64,000 nt of DNA from Mixophyes australis (Eukaryota; Chordata; Amphibia; Anura; Limnodynastidae): the NCBI GenBank assembly GCA_036250195.1, contig JAVHZZ010000003.1:330321694-330385693 (forward strand), written 5' to 3'. The stretch's first letter is position 1; every line of letters starts with the position of its first letter. The notes below the pieces were generated by a model. The model worked only from the letters and a program-made list of their open reading frames with translations. It had not been told where the DNA came from and did not search any database. Both the position numbers and the translations under genes were made by a program. Below are positions 52,700 to 62,528 of the stretch, piece after piece.

Positions 52700-53690
52700 A
52701 GGGAGGGTGTGTTAGGTGCTGTGCCGTGCTGTGCCGTGCCGTGCCGTGCCGTATCGTATCGTCTCAGTCCAGTGGTGCTGTGTGCTGTGCTCTGTCCTTC
52801 TGAGGTCAGTGGTGCTGCTGGGTCCTGTGCTGTGTCCTGTTCAGTCCAGTGGTGCTGTGTCCTGTGCTCTGTGCTTCTAAGGGCATAGTTATTTCCCCAA
52901 TATTCCCCTGTGTTTAAAAAAATAAAAAAAAGTTTTTTTTAAAAAATACCAAAAACTACTTTAATTTTTTTTAATTACCACAAAATTTGCACAACCAATC
53001 CTGCAGTATAAGCCCATTGGTACTGCAATATTACCAAGTTCACACATTCAGCAGTAAAAGTCCAGTGGTACTGCAATATTACAAAGTTTACACATTCTGC
53101 AGTATCAGTCCAGTGGTGCTGTGTCCTGTGCTCTGTCCTGCTGAGTTCCGTAGTGCTGCTGGGTCCTGTGCCGTGTCCTGTTCAGTCCAGTGGTGCTGTG
53201 TCCTGTGCTCTGTGCTTCTAAGGGCATAGTTATTTCCCCATTATTCCCAAGTTTTTAAAAAATAAAAAAAAAAAAAAAATAAAAAATTAAAAAAAAAATA
53301 TATAATTATAACCAAATTTGCAAAACCAATCCAGCAGTATAAGTCCATTGGTACTGCAATATTACCAAGTTCACACATTCTGCAGTATCAGTCCAGTGGT
53401 GCTGTGTCCTGTGCTCTGTCCTGCTGAGTTCCGTAGTGCTGCTGGGTCCTGTGCCGTGTCCTGTTCAGTCCAGTGGTGCTGTGTCCTGTGCTCTGTGCTT
53501 CTAAGGGCATAGTTATTTCCCCACTATTCCCAAGTTTTTTAAAAATAAAAAAAAAGTAAAAAAAAATAAAAAATTTAAAAAAAAAAAAATATATAATAAT
53601 TATAACCAAATTTGCAAAACCAATCCAGCAGTATAAGTCCATTGGTACTGCAATATTACCAAGTTCACACATTCTGCAGTATCTTGTGCT
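52700..53690 (+). repeat. About 290-bp tandem repeats in hAT 5' region
   Basis: A unit containing CAGTCCAGTGGTGCTGTGTC, CTGTGCTCTGTGCTTCTAAG, GGGCATAGTTATTTCCCC, an A-rich stretch, ACCAATCCAGCAGTATAAGT and ATTACCAAGTTCACACATTC is present as two good copies (about 53099-53388 and 53389-53680). An older, shorter copy lies before them (about 52780-53098). A CCGTG-rich pentamer run lies at 52720-52760. The array ends about 10 bases before the transposase ATG, so it would form the 5' untranslated region or promoter. Confidence 0.82.
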
Positions 53691-53697
53691 ACATATA

Positions 53698-56697
53698 ATG
53701 GAGACCAAAAATTTGGAGGATAAAGTAGGGAAAGATCAAGACCCACTTCCTCCTAATGCTGAAGCTGCTGCCACTAGTCATGACATAGACGATGAAATGC
53801 CATCAACGTCGTCTTCCAAGCCCGATGCCCAATCTCGTAGTACCGGGCATGTAAAATCCAAAAAGCCCAAGTTAAGAAAAAGTAGCAAAAAGAGAAACTT
53901 TAAATCATCTGAGGAGAAACGTAAAGTTGCCAATATGCCATTTACGACACGGAGTGGCAAGGAACGGCTTAGGCCCTGGCCCGTGTTCATGACTAGTGGT
54001 TCAGCTTCACCCACGGATCTTAGCCCTCCTCCTCCTCCCCCCCCCTACAAAAAATTGAAGAGAGTTATGCTGTCAGCAACAAAACAGCAAACAACTCTGC
54101 CTTCTAAAGAGAAATTATCACAAATCCCCAAGGCGAGTCCAAGGGTGTTGGTGGTTGTCAAGCCTGACCTTCCCATCACTGTACGGGAAGAGGTGGCTCG
54201 GGAGGAGGCTATTGATGATGTAGCTGGCGCTGTGGAGGAACTTGATGATGATGAGGATGGTGATGTGGTTATTGTAAATGAGGCACATGGGGGGGAAACA
54301 GCTGATGTCCATGGGATGAAAAAGCCCATCGTCATGCCTGGTCAGAAGACCAAAAAATGCACCTCTTCGGTCTGGAGTTATTTTTATCCAAATCCAGACA
54401 ACCAATGTATGGCCATATGTAGCTTATGTAAAGCTCAAATAAGCAGGGGTAAGGATTTTGCCCACCTAGGAACATCCTCCCTTATACGTCACCTGAATAA
54501 CCTTCATAGTTCAGTGGTTAGTTCAGGAACTGGGGCTAGGACCCTCATCGGTACAGGGACACCTAAATCCCGTGGTCCAGTTGGATACACACCAGCAACA
54601 CCCTCCTCGTCAACTTCCTCCACAATCTCCATCAGATTCAGTCCTGCAGCCCAAGTCAGCAGCCAGACTGAGTCCTCCTCAATACGGGATTCATCCGAGG
54701 AATCCTGCAGCGGTACGCCTACTACTGCCACTGCTGCTGTTGCTGCTGTTAGTCGGTCATCTTCCCAGAGGGGAAGTCGTAAGACCGCTAAGTCTTTCAC
54801 AAAACAATTGACCGCCCAACAGTCGTTTGCCATGACCACAAAATACGATAGTAGTCACCCTATTGCAAAGCGTATAACTGCGGCTGTAACTGCAATGTTG
54901 GTGTTAGACGTGCGCCCGGTGTCCGCCATCAGTGGAGTGGGATTTAGAGGGTTGATGGAGGTATTGTGTCCCCGGTACCAAATCCCCTCGAGATTCCACT
55001 TCACTAGGCAGGCGATACCAAAAATGTACAGAGAAGTACGATCAAGTGTCCTCAGTGCTCTTAAAAATGCGGTTGTACCCACTGTCCACTTAACCACGGA
55101 CATGTGGACAAGTGGTTCTGGGCAAACGAAGGACTATATGACTGTGACAGCCCACTGGGTAGATGCATCCCCTTCCGCAGCAACAGCAACAGCTGCATCA
55201 GTAGCAGCATCTACAAAATGGCTGCTCATGCAAAGGCAGGCAACATTGTGCATTACAGGCTTTAATAAGAGGCACAACGCTGACAACATATTAGAGAAAA
55301 TGAGGGAAATTATCTCCCAGTGGCTTACCCCACTTAGACTCTCATGGGGATTTGTGGTGTCAGACAATGCCAGTAACATTGTGCGGGCATTAAATATGGG
55401 CAATTTCCAGCACGTCCCATGTTTTGCCCACACCATTAATTTGGTGGTGCAGCATTACCTCAAGAGTGACAGGGGTGTGCAGGAGATGCTTGCGGTGGCG
55501 CGCAAAATTGCTGGACACTTTCGGCATTCAGCCAGTGCCTACCGCAGACTAGAGGCACATCAAAAAAGCATGAACCTGCCCTGCCATCACCTCAAACAAG
55601 AGGTTGTGACGCGCTGGAACTCCACCCTCTATATGCTGCAGAGGATGGAGGAGCAGCAAAAGGCCATTCAGGCCTACACAGCCACCTACGACATAGGCAA
55701 AGGAGTGGGGATGCGCCTCAGTCAAGAGCAGTGGAGACTGATTTCCGTGTTGTGCAAGGTTCTGCAGCCATTTGAACTTGCCACACGAGAAGTCAGTTCC
55801 GACACTGCCAGCTTGAGTCAGGTCATTCCCCTGATCAGGCTGTTGCAGAAGCAGCTGGAGAAAGTGAGGGAGGAGCTGGTAAGCCATTGCGATTACACCA
55901 AGCATGTAGCTCTTGTGGATGTAGCCCTTCGTACGCTTTGCCAGGATCCGAGGGTGGTCACTCTTTTAAAGTCAGAGGAATACATTCTGGCCACCGTGCT
56001 CGATCCTCGGTTTAAAGCGTATGTTGTGTCTCTGTTTCCGGCGGACACAAGTCTACAGCAGTGCAAAGACCTGCTGGTCAGGAGATTGTCCTCTGAAGAG
56101 GACCGTGACATGCCAACAGCTCCACCCTCATTTTCTTCCACATCTATGGCTGCGAGGAAAAAGCTCAGTTTTCCCAAAAGAGGCGCTGGCGGGGATGCTG
56201 ATAACATCTGGTCCGGACTGAAGGACCTGCCAACCATTGCAGACATGTCTACTGTCGCTGCATTGGATGCTGTCACAATAGAAAAAATTGTGGATGATTA
56301 CTTTGCTGACACCATCCAAGTAGACATGTCAGACAGTCCATATTGTTACTGGCAGGAAAAAAAGGCAGTTTGGAAGCCCCTGTACAAACTGGCTCTATTT
56401 TACCTGAGTTGTCCCCCCTCCAGTGTGTACTCGGAAAGAGTTTTTAGTGCAGCGGGGAACCTGGTCAGTGAGCGGCGAAGGAGGTTGCTTCCTCATAACG
56501 TTGAAAAAATGATGTTTATAAAAATGAATAATCAATTCCTCAATGAAGTACAGCACTGCCCTCCAGATAGTACAGAGGGACCTGTGGTTGTGGAGTCCAG
56601 CGGGGACGAATTGATAATGTGTGATGAGGAGGAAGTACACACTGTAGGGGGAGAGGAATCAGAGGTTGAGGATGAGGACGACATCTTGCCTCAGTAG
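53698..56697 (+). CDS. hAT transposase with BED zinc finger (999 aa)
   Basis: The ATG at 53698 is the first in a frame open to TAG at 56695. Residues about 50-69 are Lys-rich (KSKKPKLRKSSKKR), a likely nuclear localisation signal. A BED-type zinc finger follows, with W226, C241-x2-C244 and H265-x4-H270, for DNA binding. The RNase H-like core carries D468 (LTTDMWTS), D556 (VVSDNASN) and E913 (YSERVFSAAGN), the expected DDE triad of hAT enzymes. C575-x2-H578 (CFAHTINL) and W640 (RWNSTLYML) match conserved hAT positions, and the C-terminal dimerisation block ends with ERRRRLLPHNVEKMMFIKMN. The tail after it is acidic. Longer than the roughly 600-800 residues of many hAT transposases because of a low-complexity N-terminal third. 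Best guess is the hAT-Ac/ZBED-like group. Confidence 0.93.
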   Translation: METKNLEDKVGKDQDPLPPNAEAAATSHDIDDEMPSTSSSKPDAQSRSTGHVKSKKPKLRKSSKKRNFKSSEEKRKVANMPFTTRSGKERLRPWPVFMTSGSASPTDLSPPPPPPPYKKLKRVMLSATKQQTTLPSKEKLSQIPKASPRVLVVVKPDLPITVREEVAREEAIDDVAGAVEELDDDEDGDVVIVNEAHGGETADVHGMKKPIVMPGQKTKKCTSSVWSYFYPNPDNQCMAICSLCKAQISRGKDFAHLGTSSLIRHLNNLHSSVVSSGTGARTLIGTGTPKSRGPVGYTPATPSSSTSSTISIRFSPAAQVSSQTESSSIRDSSEESCSGTPTTATAAVAAVSRSSSQRGSRKTAKSFTKQLTAQQSFAMTTKYDSSHPIAKRITAAVTAMLVLDVRPVSAISGVGFRGLMEVLCPRYQIPSRFHFTRQAIPKMYREVRSSVLSALKNAVVPTVHLTTDMWTSGSGQTKDYMTVTAHWVDASPSAATATAASVAASTKWLLMQRQATLCITGFNKRHNADNILEKMREIISQWLTPLRLSWGFVVSDNASNIVRALNMGNFQHVPCFAHTINLVVQHYLKSDRGVQEMLAVARKIAGHFRHSASAYRRLEAHQKSMNLPCHHLKQEVVTRWNSTLYMLQRMEEQQKAIQAYTATYDIGKGVGMRLSQEQWRLISVLCKVLQPFELATREVSSDTASLSQVIPLIRLLQKQLEKVREELVSHCDYTKHVALVDVALRTLCQDPRVVTLLKSEEYILATVLDPRFKAYVVSLFPADTSLQQCKDLLVRRLSSEEDRDMPTAPPSFSSTSMAARKKLSFPKRGAGGDADNIWSGLKDLPTIADMSTVAALDAVTIEKIVDDYFADTIQVDMSDSPYCYWQEKKAVWKPLYKLALFYLSCPPSSVYSERVFSAAGNLVSERRRRLLPHNVEKMMFIKMNNQFLNEVQHCPPDSTEGPVVVESSGDELIMCDEEEVHTVGGEESEVEDEDDILPQ

Positions 56698-57087
56698 AGC
56701 CTGTTTAGTCTGTACAGGGAGAGATGAATAGCTTTTTTGATGTGGGGGCCCAAACAAACCAATCATTTCAGCCAAAGTTGTTTGGTAGGCCCTGTCGCTG
56801 AAATGATTGGTTTGTTAAAGTGTGCATGTCCTATTTCAACAACATAAGGGTGGGTGTGAGGGCCCAAGGACAATTCCATCTTGGACCTTTTTTTTTGGCA
56901 TTATATGACCAATCAACAGTCGTTTGCCATGTTCAAAAAGTAAAACCAAATTTAAAAAAATACAAGAAATTAAACCAAAAGTAAAATGCCGTGTCATAAT
57001 TTAAAACAAGAGGTATTGACGTGCTCTAAAACTACTGTATTGTTGTTTATATTTTATAAACACTACACTTGAAAGCTTGAGTCTTTC

Positions 57088-57093
57088 AATAAA
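57088..57093 (+). terminator. Candidate hAT poly(A) signal
   Basis: AATAAA lies about 390 bases after the transposase stop and just before the repeat arrays begin. Confidence 0.5.
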
Positions 57094-57106
57094 AAAGTAA
57101 CTGTCC

Positions 57107-58370
57107 ATTGCACGACTATGTGCAACAGGGACATTTTTTTGGGTTTACAAAGTCAAACAATAACACTTTGACCCTGTCTGTCTGGGATCTCAATGACGAA
57201 TTGTCTGTACCATGTTTGGAGGAGGTATTGTGGCCCCGGTATCAAATTGGGTACCGGGGCCACCCCACTATGCAGTCCAGATACTTGTTTGGTGGAATTC
57301 AGACACGTGGAGGGTTTTTTAATTATATTGTGGCCTCGGTACCAAATTGTGTACCGGGGCCACCACACTACGCAGTCAAGATACTTGTTTGGTGGAATTC
57401 AGACCAGTTGAGGGTTTTATTATTATATTGTGTGGACCACTCTATCTATACCACACTACAACTCTATACCACTCTATTTCATACTTTAATTCTATTTCAT
57501 ACTTTAATTCTATTTCATACTTTAATTCTATTACTAATTAATTACCATAAAGAGGAACAAAATAAACCAATTTTACCAAAAGTATAATATGACTTAGACT
57601 TACAAACACTACACTTGAAAGATCGTGCCTTTAAATGAAAAAGTCAGTCTTCATTGCACGACTATGTGCAACAGGGACATTTTTTTGGGTTTACAAAGTC
57701 AAACAATAACACTTCGACCCTGTCTGTCTGGGATCTCAATGACGAATTGTCTGTACCATGTTTGGAGGAGGTATTGTGGCCCCGGTATCAAATTGGGTAC
57801 CGGGGCCACCCCACTACGCAGTCCAGATACTTGTTTGGTGGAATTCAGACCAGTTGAGGGTTTTATTATTATATTGTGTGGACCACTCTATCTATACCAC
57901 ACTACAACTCTATACCACTCTATTTCATACTTTAATTCTATTTCATACTTTAATTCTATTTCATACTTTAATTCTATTACTAATTAATTACCATAAAGAG
58001 GAACAAAATAAACCAATTTTACCAAAAGTATAATATGACTTAGACTTACAAACACTACACTTGAAAGATCGTGCCTTTAAATGAAAAAGTCAGTCTTCAT
58101 TGCACGACTATGTGCAACAGGGACAGTTTTTTGGGTTTACAAAGTCAAACTTGACCCTGTCTGTCTGGGATCTCAATGACGAATTGTCTGTACCATGTTT
58201 GGAGGAGGTATTGTGGCCCCGGTATCAAATTGGGTACCGGGGCCACCCCACTATGCAGTCCAGATACTTGTTTGGTGGAATTCAGACACGTGGAGGGTTT
58301 TTTAATTATATTGTGGCCTCGGTACCAAATTGTGTACCGGGGCCACCACACTACGCAGTCAAGATAGATA
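57107..58370 (+). repeat. Three-copy 450-540-bp tandem repeat with GC-rich hairpins
   Basis: GCACGACTATGTGCAACAGG starts units at about 57111, 57655 and 58101; the third is truncated. Each unit contains GTGGCCCCGGTATCAAATTG followed by GGTACCGGGGCCAC, an imperfect palindrome with an 11-bp GC-rich stem. Units 1 and 3 have it twice (five hairpins in all, starting near 57229, 57332, 57778, 58214 and 58316). Units 1 and 2 also hold three copies of CTATTTCATACTTTAATT. Units 1 and 2 differ by loss of one hairpin segment, showing expansion and contraction. Open frames here are repeat artefacts. Confidence 0.85.
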
Positions 58371-58589
58371 GATGCGTATTGCGTATCATAGATAAAGTAC
58401 ATTCAGTGGTGTGGGGCAAATTGAAAAATATTCAAAATGCACTGACATTATCAAAAACAAGAGGTTGTCACACGCTAAAACTCCAACATGTATATGATGG
58501 AGAGGATGGAGGAGCAGCCGTATGTGTAGTGTAATGCAGATCTGTTGAAGGTTTTTTATATATTTTATTGTGGTGCCCAGTGCCCACTC

Positions 58590-59305
58590 CTCTACGCAGT
58601 CCAGGTACAATTATTGGTGCGAATCATAAAAGTTCAGGGTTTTTAAGATATTGTGGTGACCCACTCCTCTACGCAGTCCAGGTACAATTATTGGTGCGAA
58701 TCATAAAAGTTCAGGGTTTTTAAGATATTGTGGTGACCCACTCCTCTACGCAGTCCAGGTATAATTATTGGCGCGAATCATAAAAGTTCAGGGTTTTTAA
58801 TATATTGTGGTGACCCACTCCTCTACGCAGTCCAGGTACAATTATTGGTGCGAATCATAAAAGTTCAGGGTTTTTAAGATATTGTGGTGACCCACTCCTC
58901 TACGCAGTCCAGGTACAATTATTGGTGCGAATCATAAAAGTTCAGGGTTTTTAATATATTGTGGTGACCCACTCCTCTACGCAGTCCAGGTACAATTATT
59001 GGTGCGAATCATAAAAGTTCAGGGTTTTTAAGATATTGTGGTGACCCACTCCTCTACGCAGTCCAGGTACAATTATTGGTGCGAATCATAAAAGTTCAGG
59101 GTTTTTAAGATATTGTGGTGACCCACTCCTCTACGCAGTCCAGGTACATTTATTGGTGCGATTCATAAAAGTTCAGGGTTTTTAATATATATTGTGGTGA
59201 CCCACTCCTCTACGCAGTCCAGGTACATTTATTGGTGCGAATCATAAAAGTTCAGGGTTTTTAATATATATTGTGGTGACCCACTCCTCTACGCAGTCCA
59301 GAAAG
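58590..59305 (+). repeat. 77-bp tandem array in hAT 3' region, about 9.5 copies
   Basis: Each unit contains CCACTCCTCTACGCAGTCCA, GGTACAATTATTGGTGCGAA and CATAAAAGTTCAGGGTTTTT and ends in AAGATATTGTGGTGAC. Copies are 95% or more alike by eye, with small differences (AATATATT versus AAGATATT, ATTTATTG versus AATTATTG). The last copy breaks off at CGCAGTCCAGAAAGATACC. CTACGCAGTCCA also occurs in the larger repeat upstream, so the two arrays share ancestry. Confidence 0.92.
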
Positions 59306-59476
59306 ATACCTTGTTGCAACGTTTTGGACTAATAACTATATTGTGAGGTGTTCAGAATACACTGTAAATTAGTGGAAATGCTTGTTATTGAATGTTATTG
59401 AGGTTAATAATAGCCTAGGAGTGAAAATAAGCCCAAAAACTTGATTTTTAAACTTTTTATGTTTTTTTCAAAAAAA

Positions 59477-59575
59477 ATCCGAATCCAATACCTTAAATCC
59501 GAACCGAGACCTTTCGTCAAGTGTTTTGCGAGACAAATCCGAACCTCAAAAATAACGAAAATCCGGATCCAAAAC
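59477..59575. promoter_or_regulatory. hAT right subterminal repeats
   Basis: AATCCGAATCC, AAATCCGAACCG, AAATCCGAACCTC and AATCCGGATCC lie within 100 bases of the right end; likely transposase-binding sites by analogy with other hAT elements. Confidence 0.6.
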
Positions 59576-59597
59576 ACAAAACACGAGACCTCAAAAG

Positions 59598-59616
59598 TCG
59601 CCGGTGCACATCCCTA
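59598..59616 (-). repeat. hAT right terminal inverted repeat
   Basis: On the minus strand TAGGGATGTGCACCGGCGA, directly followed outside by the GTTATTTT duplication. Confidence 0.88.
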
Positions 59617-60240
59617 GTTATTTTATAGAGTCACTGTGAAGATGTTGGGACACAGGTGATGTAACTTGGTGCAGTGCAGTCAGATGTGTCAATAATTTGG
59701 GCACCAGACCATCTATTGCAAAATAAACTTTATTTACAATCCTCCTTCACTCCAGCACATTCTTAAAAAGTTGCAGTGATAAAGTAAATATGTACAATCC
59801 CTATATACATCTCCTGTCTCCTCCTGCACCGATCTTAAATGCTACATGTACAGAATATTAATGGAGCAGTCACATCCAAAGTTACTCACCCTCATCTTTC
59901 TCTCTTTCACAGCAGTGTTTTCTCATCCTTCCTCTGCGGGTATATTATATATCTCTCGCCCTGTCCTCTGTGGGGGTAATATCATACTTGCCTACTCTCC
60001 CACAATTTCTGGGAGGTTCCCGAATTTCAGGGAGTCCTCCTGGAAGAGTAAGTAAACATCCCGGATCCTATAAAATGCCGAAATTCATGGCATTGAATAG
60101 CGGGGGAAGGGGCTTAACCACATCATTAAGCCTTGCTATTCAATACCTTGAATTGCTGTAATTTTAGTTGGGGCGAGGCTATAGTGACACAACGACATCG
60201 TCACGCCCCCTCCTACCCTCTGTCACATATCCTGTAGTCT

Positions 60241-60690
60241 CAGGGCCCTCTTAAGAACCTCTTGGGCCCCTGGGCACAGCAGTGCTCCGGGGCCCCTATA
60301 TATACAAAAATAAAAAAATTATGATTATATATATGGGCCCTGCAGCCCAGGGGGCCCTCCGGAGGCAGGAAAAAAAAAGAAGACCCTGAAAAAAAAGAAG
60401 AAAATACTTACCGTGCTGTCAGCTGGCGATCCGGCTCCCTCCCTGGTCTCCTCCTCCGTCGCGCTCCGCAATGGATGTCGGGCGGGCGTGATGATGTCAC
60501 GCCCGACATGCACTGCCAGCGCGACGGAGGAGGAGATCAGGGAGGGAGCCGGATCGCCAGCTGACAGCACGGTAAGTATTTTCTTCTTTTTTTTCAGGGT
60601 TTTCTTTTTTTCCCTGCCTCCGGAGGGCCCCCCTGGGCTGCAGGGCCCCCGGGCACCTGCCCAGCGTGCCCAATGGGAAAGACGGCCCTG
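60241..60690. mobile_element. 450-bp fold-back hAT-like MITE
   Basis: It starts CAGGGCC and ends GGCCCTG, flanked by TGTAGTCT (60233-60240) and TGTACTCT (60691-60698), an 8-bp duplication with one mismatch. Inside, about 60340-60480 is the inverted complement of about 60510-60650. For instance TGCTGTCAGCTGGCGATCCG at 60414 is mirrored at about 60549-60568, and CATCACGCCCG/CGGGCGTGATG lie at the centre. GC-rich, with GGGCCCCTGGGCACAGCAG-like ends. Non-coding despite mirrored open frames. Confidence 0.8.
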
Positions 60691-61144
60691 TGTACTCTGG
60701 GATCTCCTGGAGTACAGATTTCAACAGTAGCCACGTATGGATAATACCTCTCTCCCCTCCTCTGGGGGGGGGTAATATCTCTCTCCCGTCCTCTGCAGGG
60801 GTAATGTTTCTATCCCAGTCCTCTGTGGGGGCATTATCTCTCACCCCTTCAATGTTTGTTGTCTCTCCTTTCTATCATCTTGTCACATTCAAAGGTAATT
60901 TATCTCTAAATCTGCCCCATGTCACTAGTATTATGTCAGTGATGTTATACTTTGGCCCCTAGTAGTAGCAGGCGATGAACCAGCTCCCCAGATTACAAGG
61001 GGGTCCCAGGACCTCCTCCCCTCTATACTGGGTCCCTGGCTGTCACTCTTCACACAGGTTCTGAATCCCTTATCTCAGCCTGATGTTGCTAAGCAACATT
61101 TCTGCTATGTCTCCTCTGGGTCCTATTGCCGGGTTACACTTTTA

Positions 61145-61421
61145 GGGCCTGATTCATTAAGGAAAGTTAAACAAAAAAGTTGCAATGCATGGGGTGCAAA
61201 TTAGTTTATTATTTTGCACATCAGGAAAATATTGTCACTTTTTTTCATGTAGCACACAAATAATTGATAGTTTATTTGTACACTGAAATTTAAAGTTGAT
61301 CTAGGACATGCCCTATCCCAATTATAAATCTGCCATCACATTTTAAATTTATCTCCCCCTCCAATGCAACATAGTTTTGCATTACTTACTATTGGTTAAC
61401 TTTCCTTAATGAATCAGGCCC
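61145..61421. mobile_element. MITE, family B (Harbinger-like)
   Basis: GGGCCTGATTCATTAAGGAA at the left and CTTTCCTTAATGAATCAGGC at the right, flanked by TTA (61142-61144) and TCG (61422-61424), a decayed duplication. The interior has CATGTAGCACACAAATAATT and GTTGATCTAGGACATGCCCT as in the copy at 16993. Confidence 0.75.
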
Positions 61422-61993
61422 TCGGTCACTTGGAGGTATGAATAACAATATCAGATGGGGTGTTACACTTAAGCTTGTTATTTTAGTACAATATTTCAAC
61501 AGATGACTATTTGAGTATCTCCTAAATGTGGTGTACTATATTGCGACATTTACTATAGTGATCAATGTAACAGTCAAATTTCAACCTTGCAGTTTTGTAA
61601 TTGTCCTTTGCACCAATCACTTGTTAGCAGCCAGCTCTGTCTTTCAAAAAGCTTTCTTTTCAGAGAATATACAATGCAAATTTTGAACCCTTTTCTCAAC
61701 ATTGTGTATATTTTATGTTAAATATAGTGTAGGAATAAATTATTATTTGTAGAATTTACTAAATCCATATATGCTGAGCAAACAACTATGCAAAAAAAGG
61801 TCATTTGCATACTAAAATATGTCAAGGTTATGTATTTGTCTCATTTCATGTTTTATGTTTATGTATTGAATTTTCACACAGCTTAGTTTGTTACCAGCCA
61901 CAGATTATTTAATTTCATCTTTTAAATACATTCTTTCCGCCAAGAAAAAATATATTTGTATTTATTAATGTAAATATAATTTGTGCAATGCAG

Positions 61994-62191
61994 AACATAG
62001 TTTTAGGCTGTACAAACGAAGACATAGAAATGAACAATTGTGACCTTGAAAAGCTTTCTGTTCCTGGAGTAAAGTTGGAGCCTCCTTTCAAACCAGACAT
62101 CATGATCTACAGAACGACAGTACCTAGTCAGCTGACACGGATTACTGTGGATGCATGTCCTAGTGACACGGCAGCTTCCTACACATTGCTG
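61994..62191 (+). CDS. Candidate exon encoding a cadherin-like beta-sandwich segment
   Basis: 198 bases (66 codons, phase 0 to 0) lie between a TTTGTGCAATGCAG acceptor and a CTG|GTGAGTTC donor. The peptide contains CDLEKLSVPGVKLEPPFKPD followed by IMIYRTTVPSQLTRITVDAC. The pattern L-x-x-L-x-V-x-G-x-x-L-x-P-x-F-x-P-x-x-x-x-Y-x-x-x-V-P is that of the cadherin-like beta-sandwich domain (Pfam Cadherin-like). In vertebrates that domain is known in, for example, CPED1; I cannot say which gene this is. No neighbouring exon was recognised within the window, so the gene would have large introns. Codon usage is unremarkable. Confidence 0.55.
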
Positions 62192-62239
62192 GTGAGTTCA
62201 ATTTAGAAGAGAATGTCGTACAAAAATACATAAGAGCTG

Positions 62240-62528
62240 GTATTATCATTTATTAATGTATTGCCAACCATATTATGCAGCCCTTTACAGAGAATATGTA
62301 ATCATTCACATCAGTCCCTGCTCCATAGGAGCTTACAGCCTAAATTCCCTAGAACACATACACATGCATACTAGGGTCCATAATTGCAAGTCAGTTAACC
62401 TACCAGTATATTTTTGGACTGTGGGAGGCAACTGGAGCACCCAGCGGAAACCCACAAATTGAACCCATGATCCCAGAGCTGTGAGTTAGTAATGCTAACC
62501 ACTATTCCACCCTGCTATCCGTTCACAA
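62240..62528 (-). mobile_element. V-SINE, near full length
   Basis: In reverse complement: GGGTGGAATAGTGGTTAGCA (head), AGCTCTGGGATCATGGGTTC (box B region), GGTGCTCCAGTTGCCTCCCA and CAGTCCAAAAATATACTGGT (core). These are followed by GGGAATTTAGGCTGTAAGCT and GTGAATGATTACATATTCTC (tail). It begins about 50 bases after the donor of the candidate exon. Confidence 0.82.

Larger units (their letters stand above)
52499..59616 (+). mobile_element. Complete hAT transposon with perfect 8-bp TSD
   Basis: The 7118-bp element is flanked by GTTATTTT on both sides (52491-52498 and 59617-59624). The left end reads TAGGGATGAGCGCACTCGG; the right end, reverse-complemented, reads TAGGGATGTGCACCGGCGAC. The 8-bp duplication and (T/C)AGGG-type terminus are diagnostic of hAT, and AGGGATGTGCACC-like ends occur in hAT-Ac family elements. 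A single intronless transposase gene occupies 53698-56697; the rest is non-coding and largely built of tandem repeats. Intact ORF and unmutated duplication imply recent insertion; whether it is still mobile cannot be told from one copy. Confidence 0.93.

Noticed and set aside
53686..53697. Four-residue N-terminal extension of the transposase
   Set aside because: It would begin at GTG; the first ATG in frame is at 53698.
53778..56640. Many antisense and overlapping open frames of 60-127 codons
   Set aside because: They are shadows of the hAT transposase frame and contain no domains.
57108..58610. Repeated open frames of 70-159 codons
   Set aside because: They arise from the tandem repeats of the transposon's 3' region; the similar peptides reflect DNA repeats, not a gene family.
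58590..59305. Regularly spaced direct repeats resembling a CRISPR array
   Set aside because: The whole 77-bp unit is conserved with no variable spacers, the DNA is eukaryotic, and the array lies inside a hAT transposon.
60325..60730. Mirror-image open frames of 81-115 codons
   Set aside because: They result from the inverted arms of the fold-back MITE.
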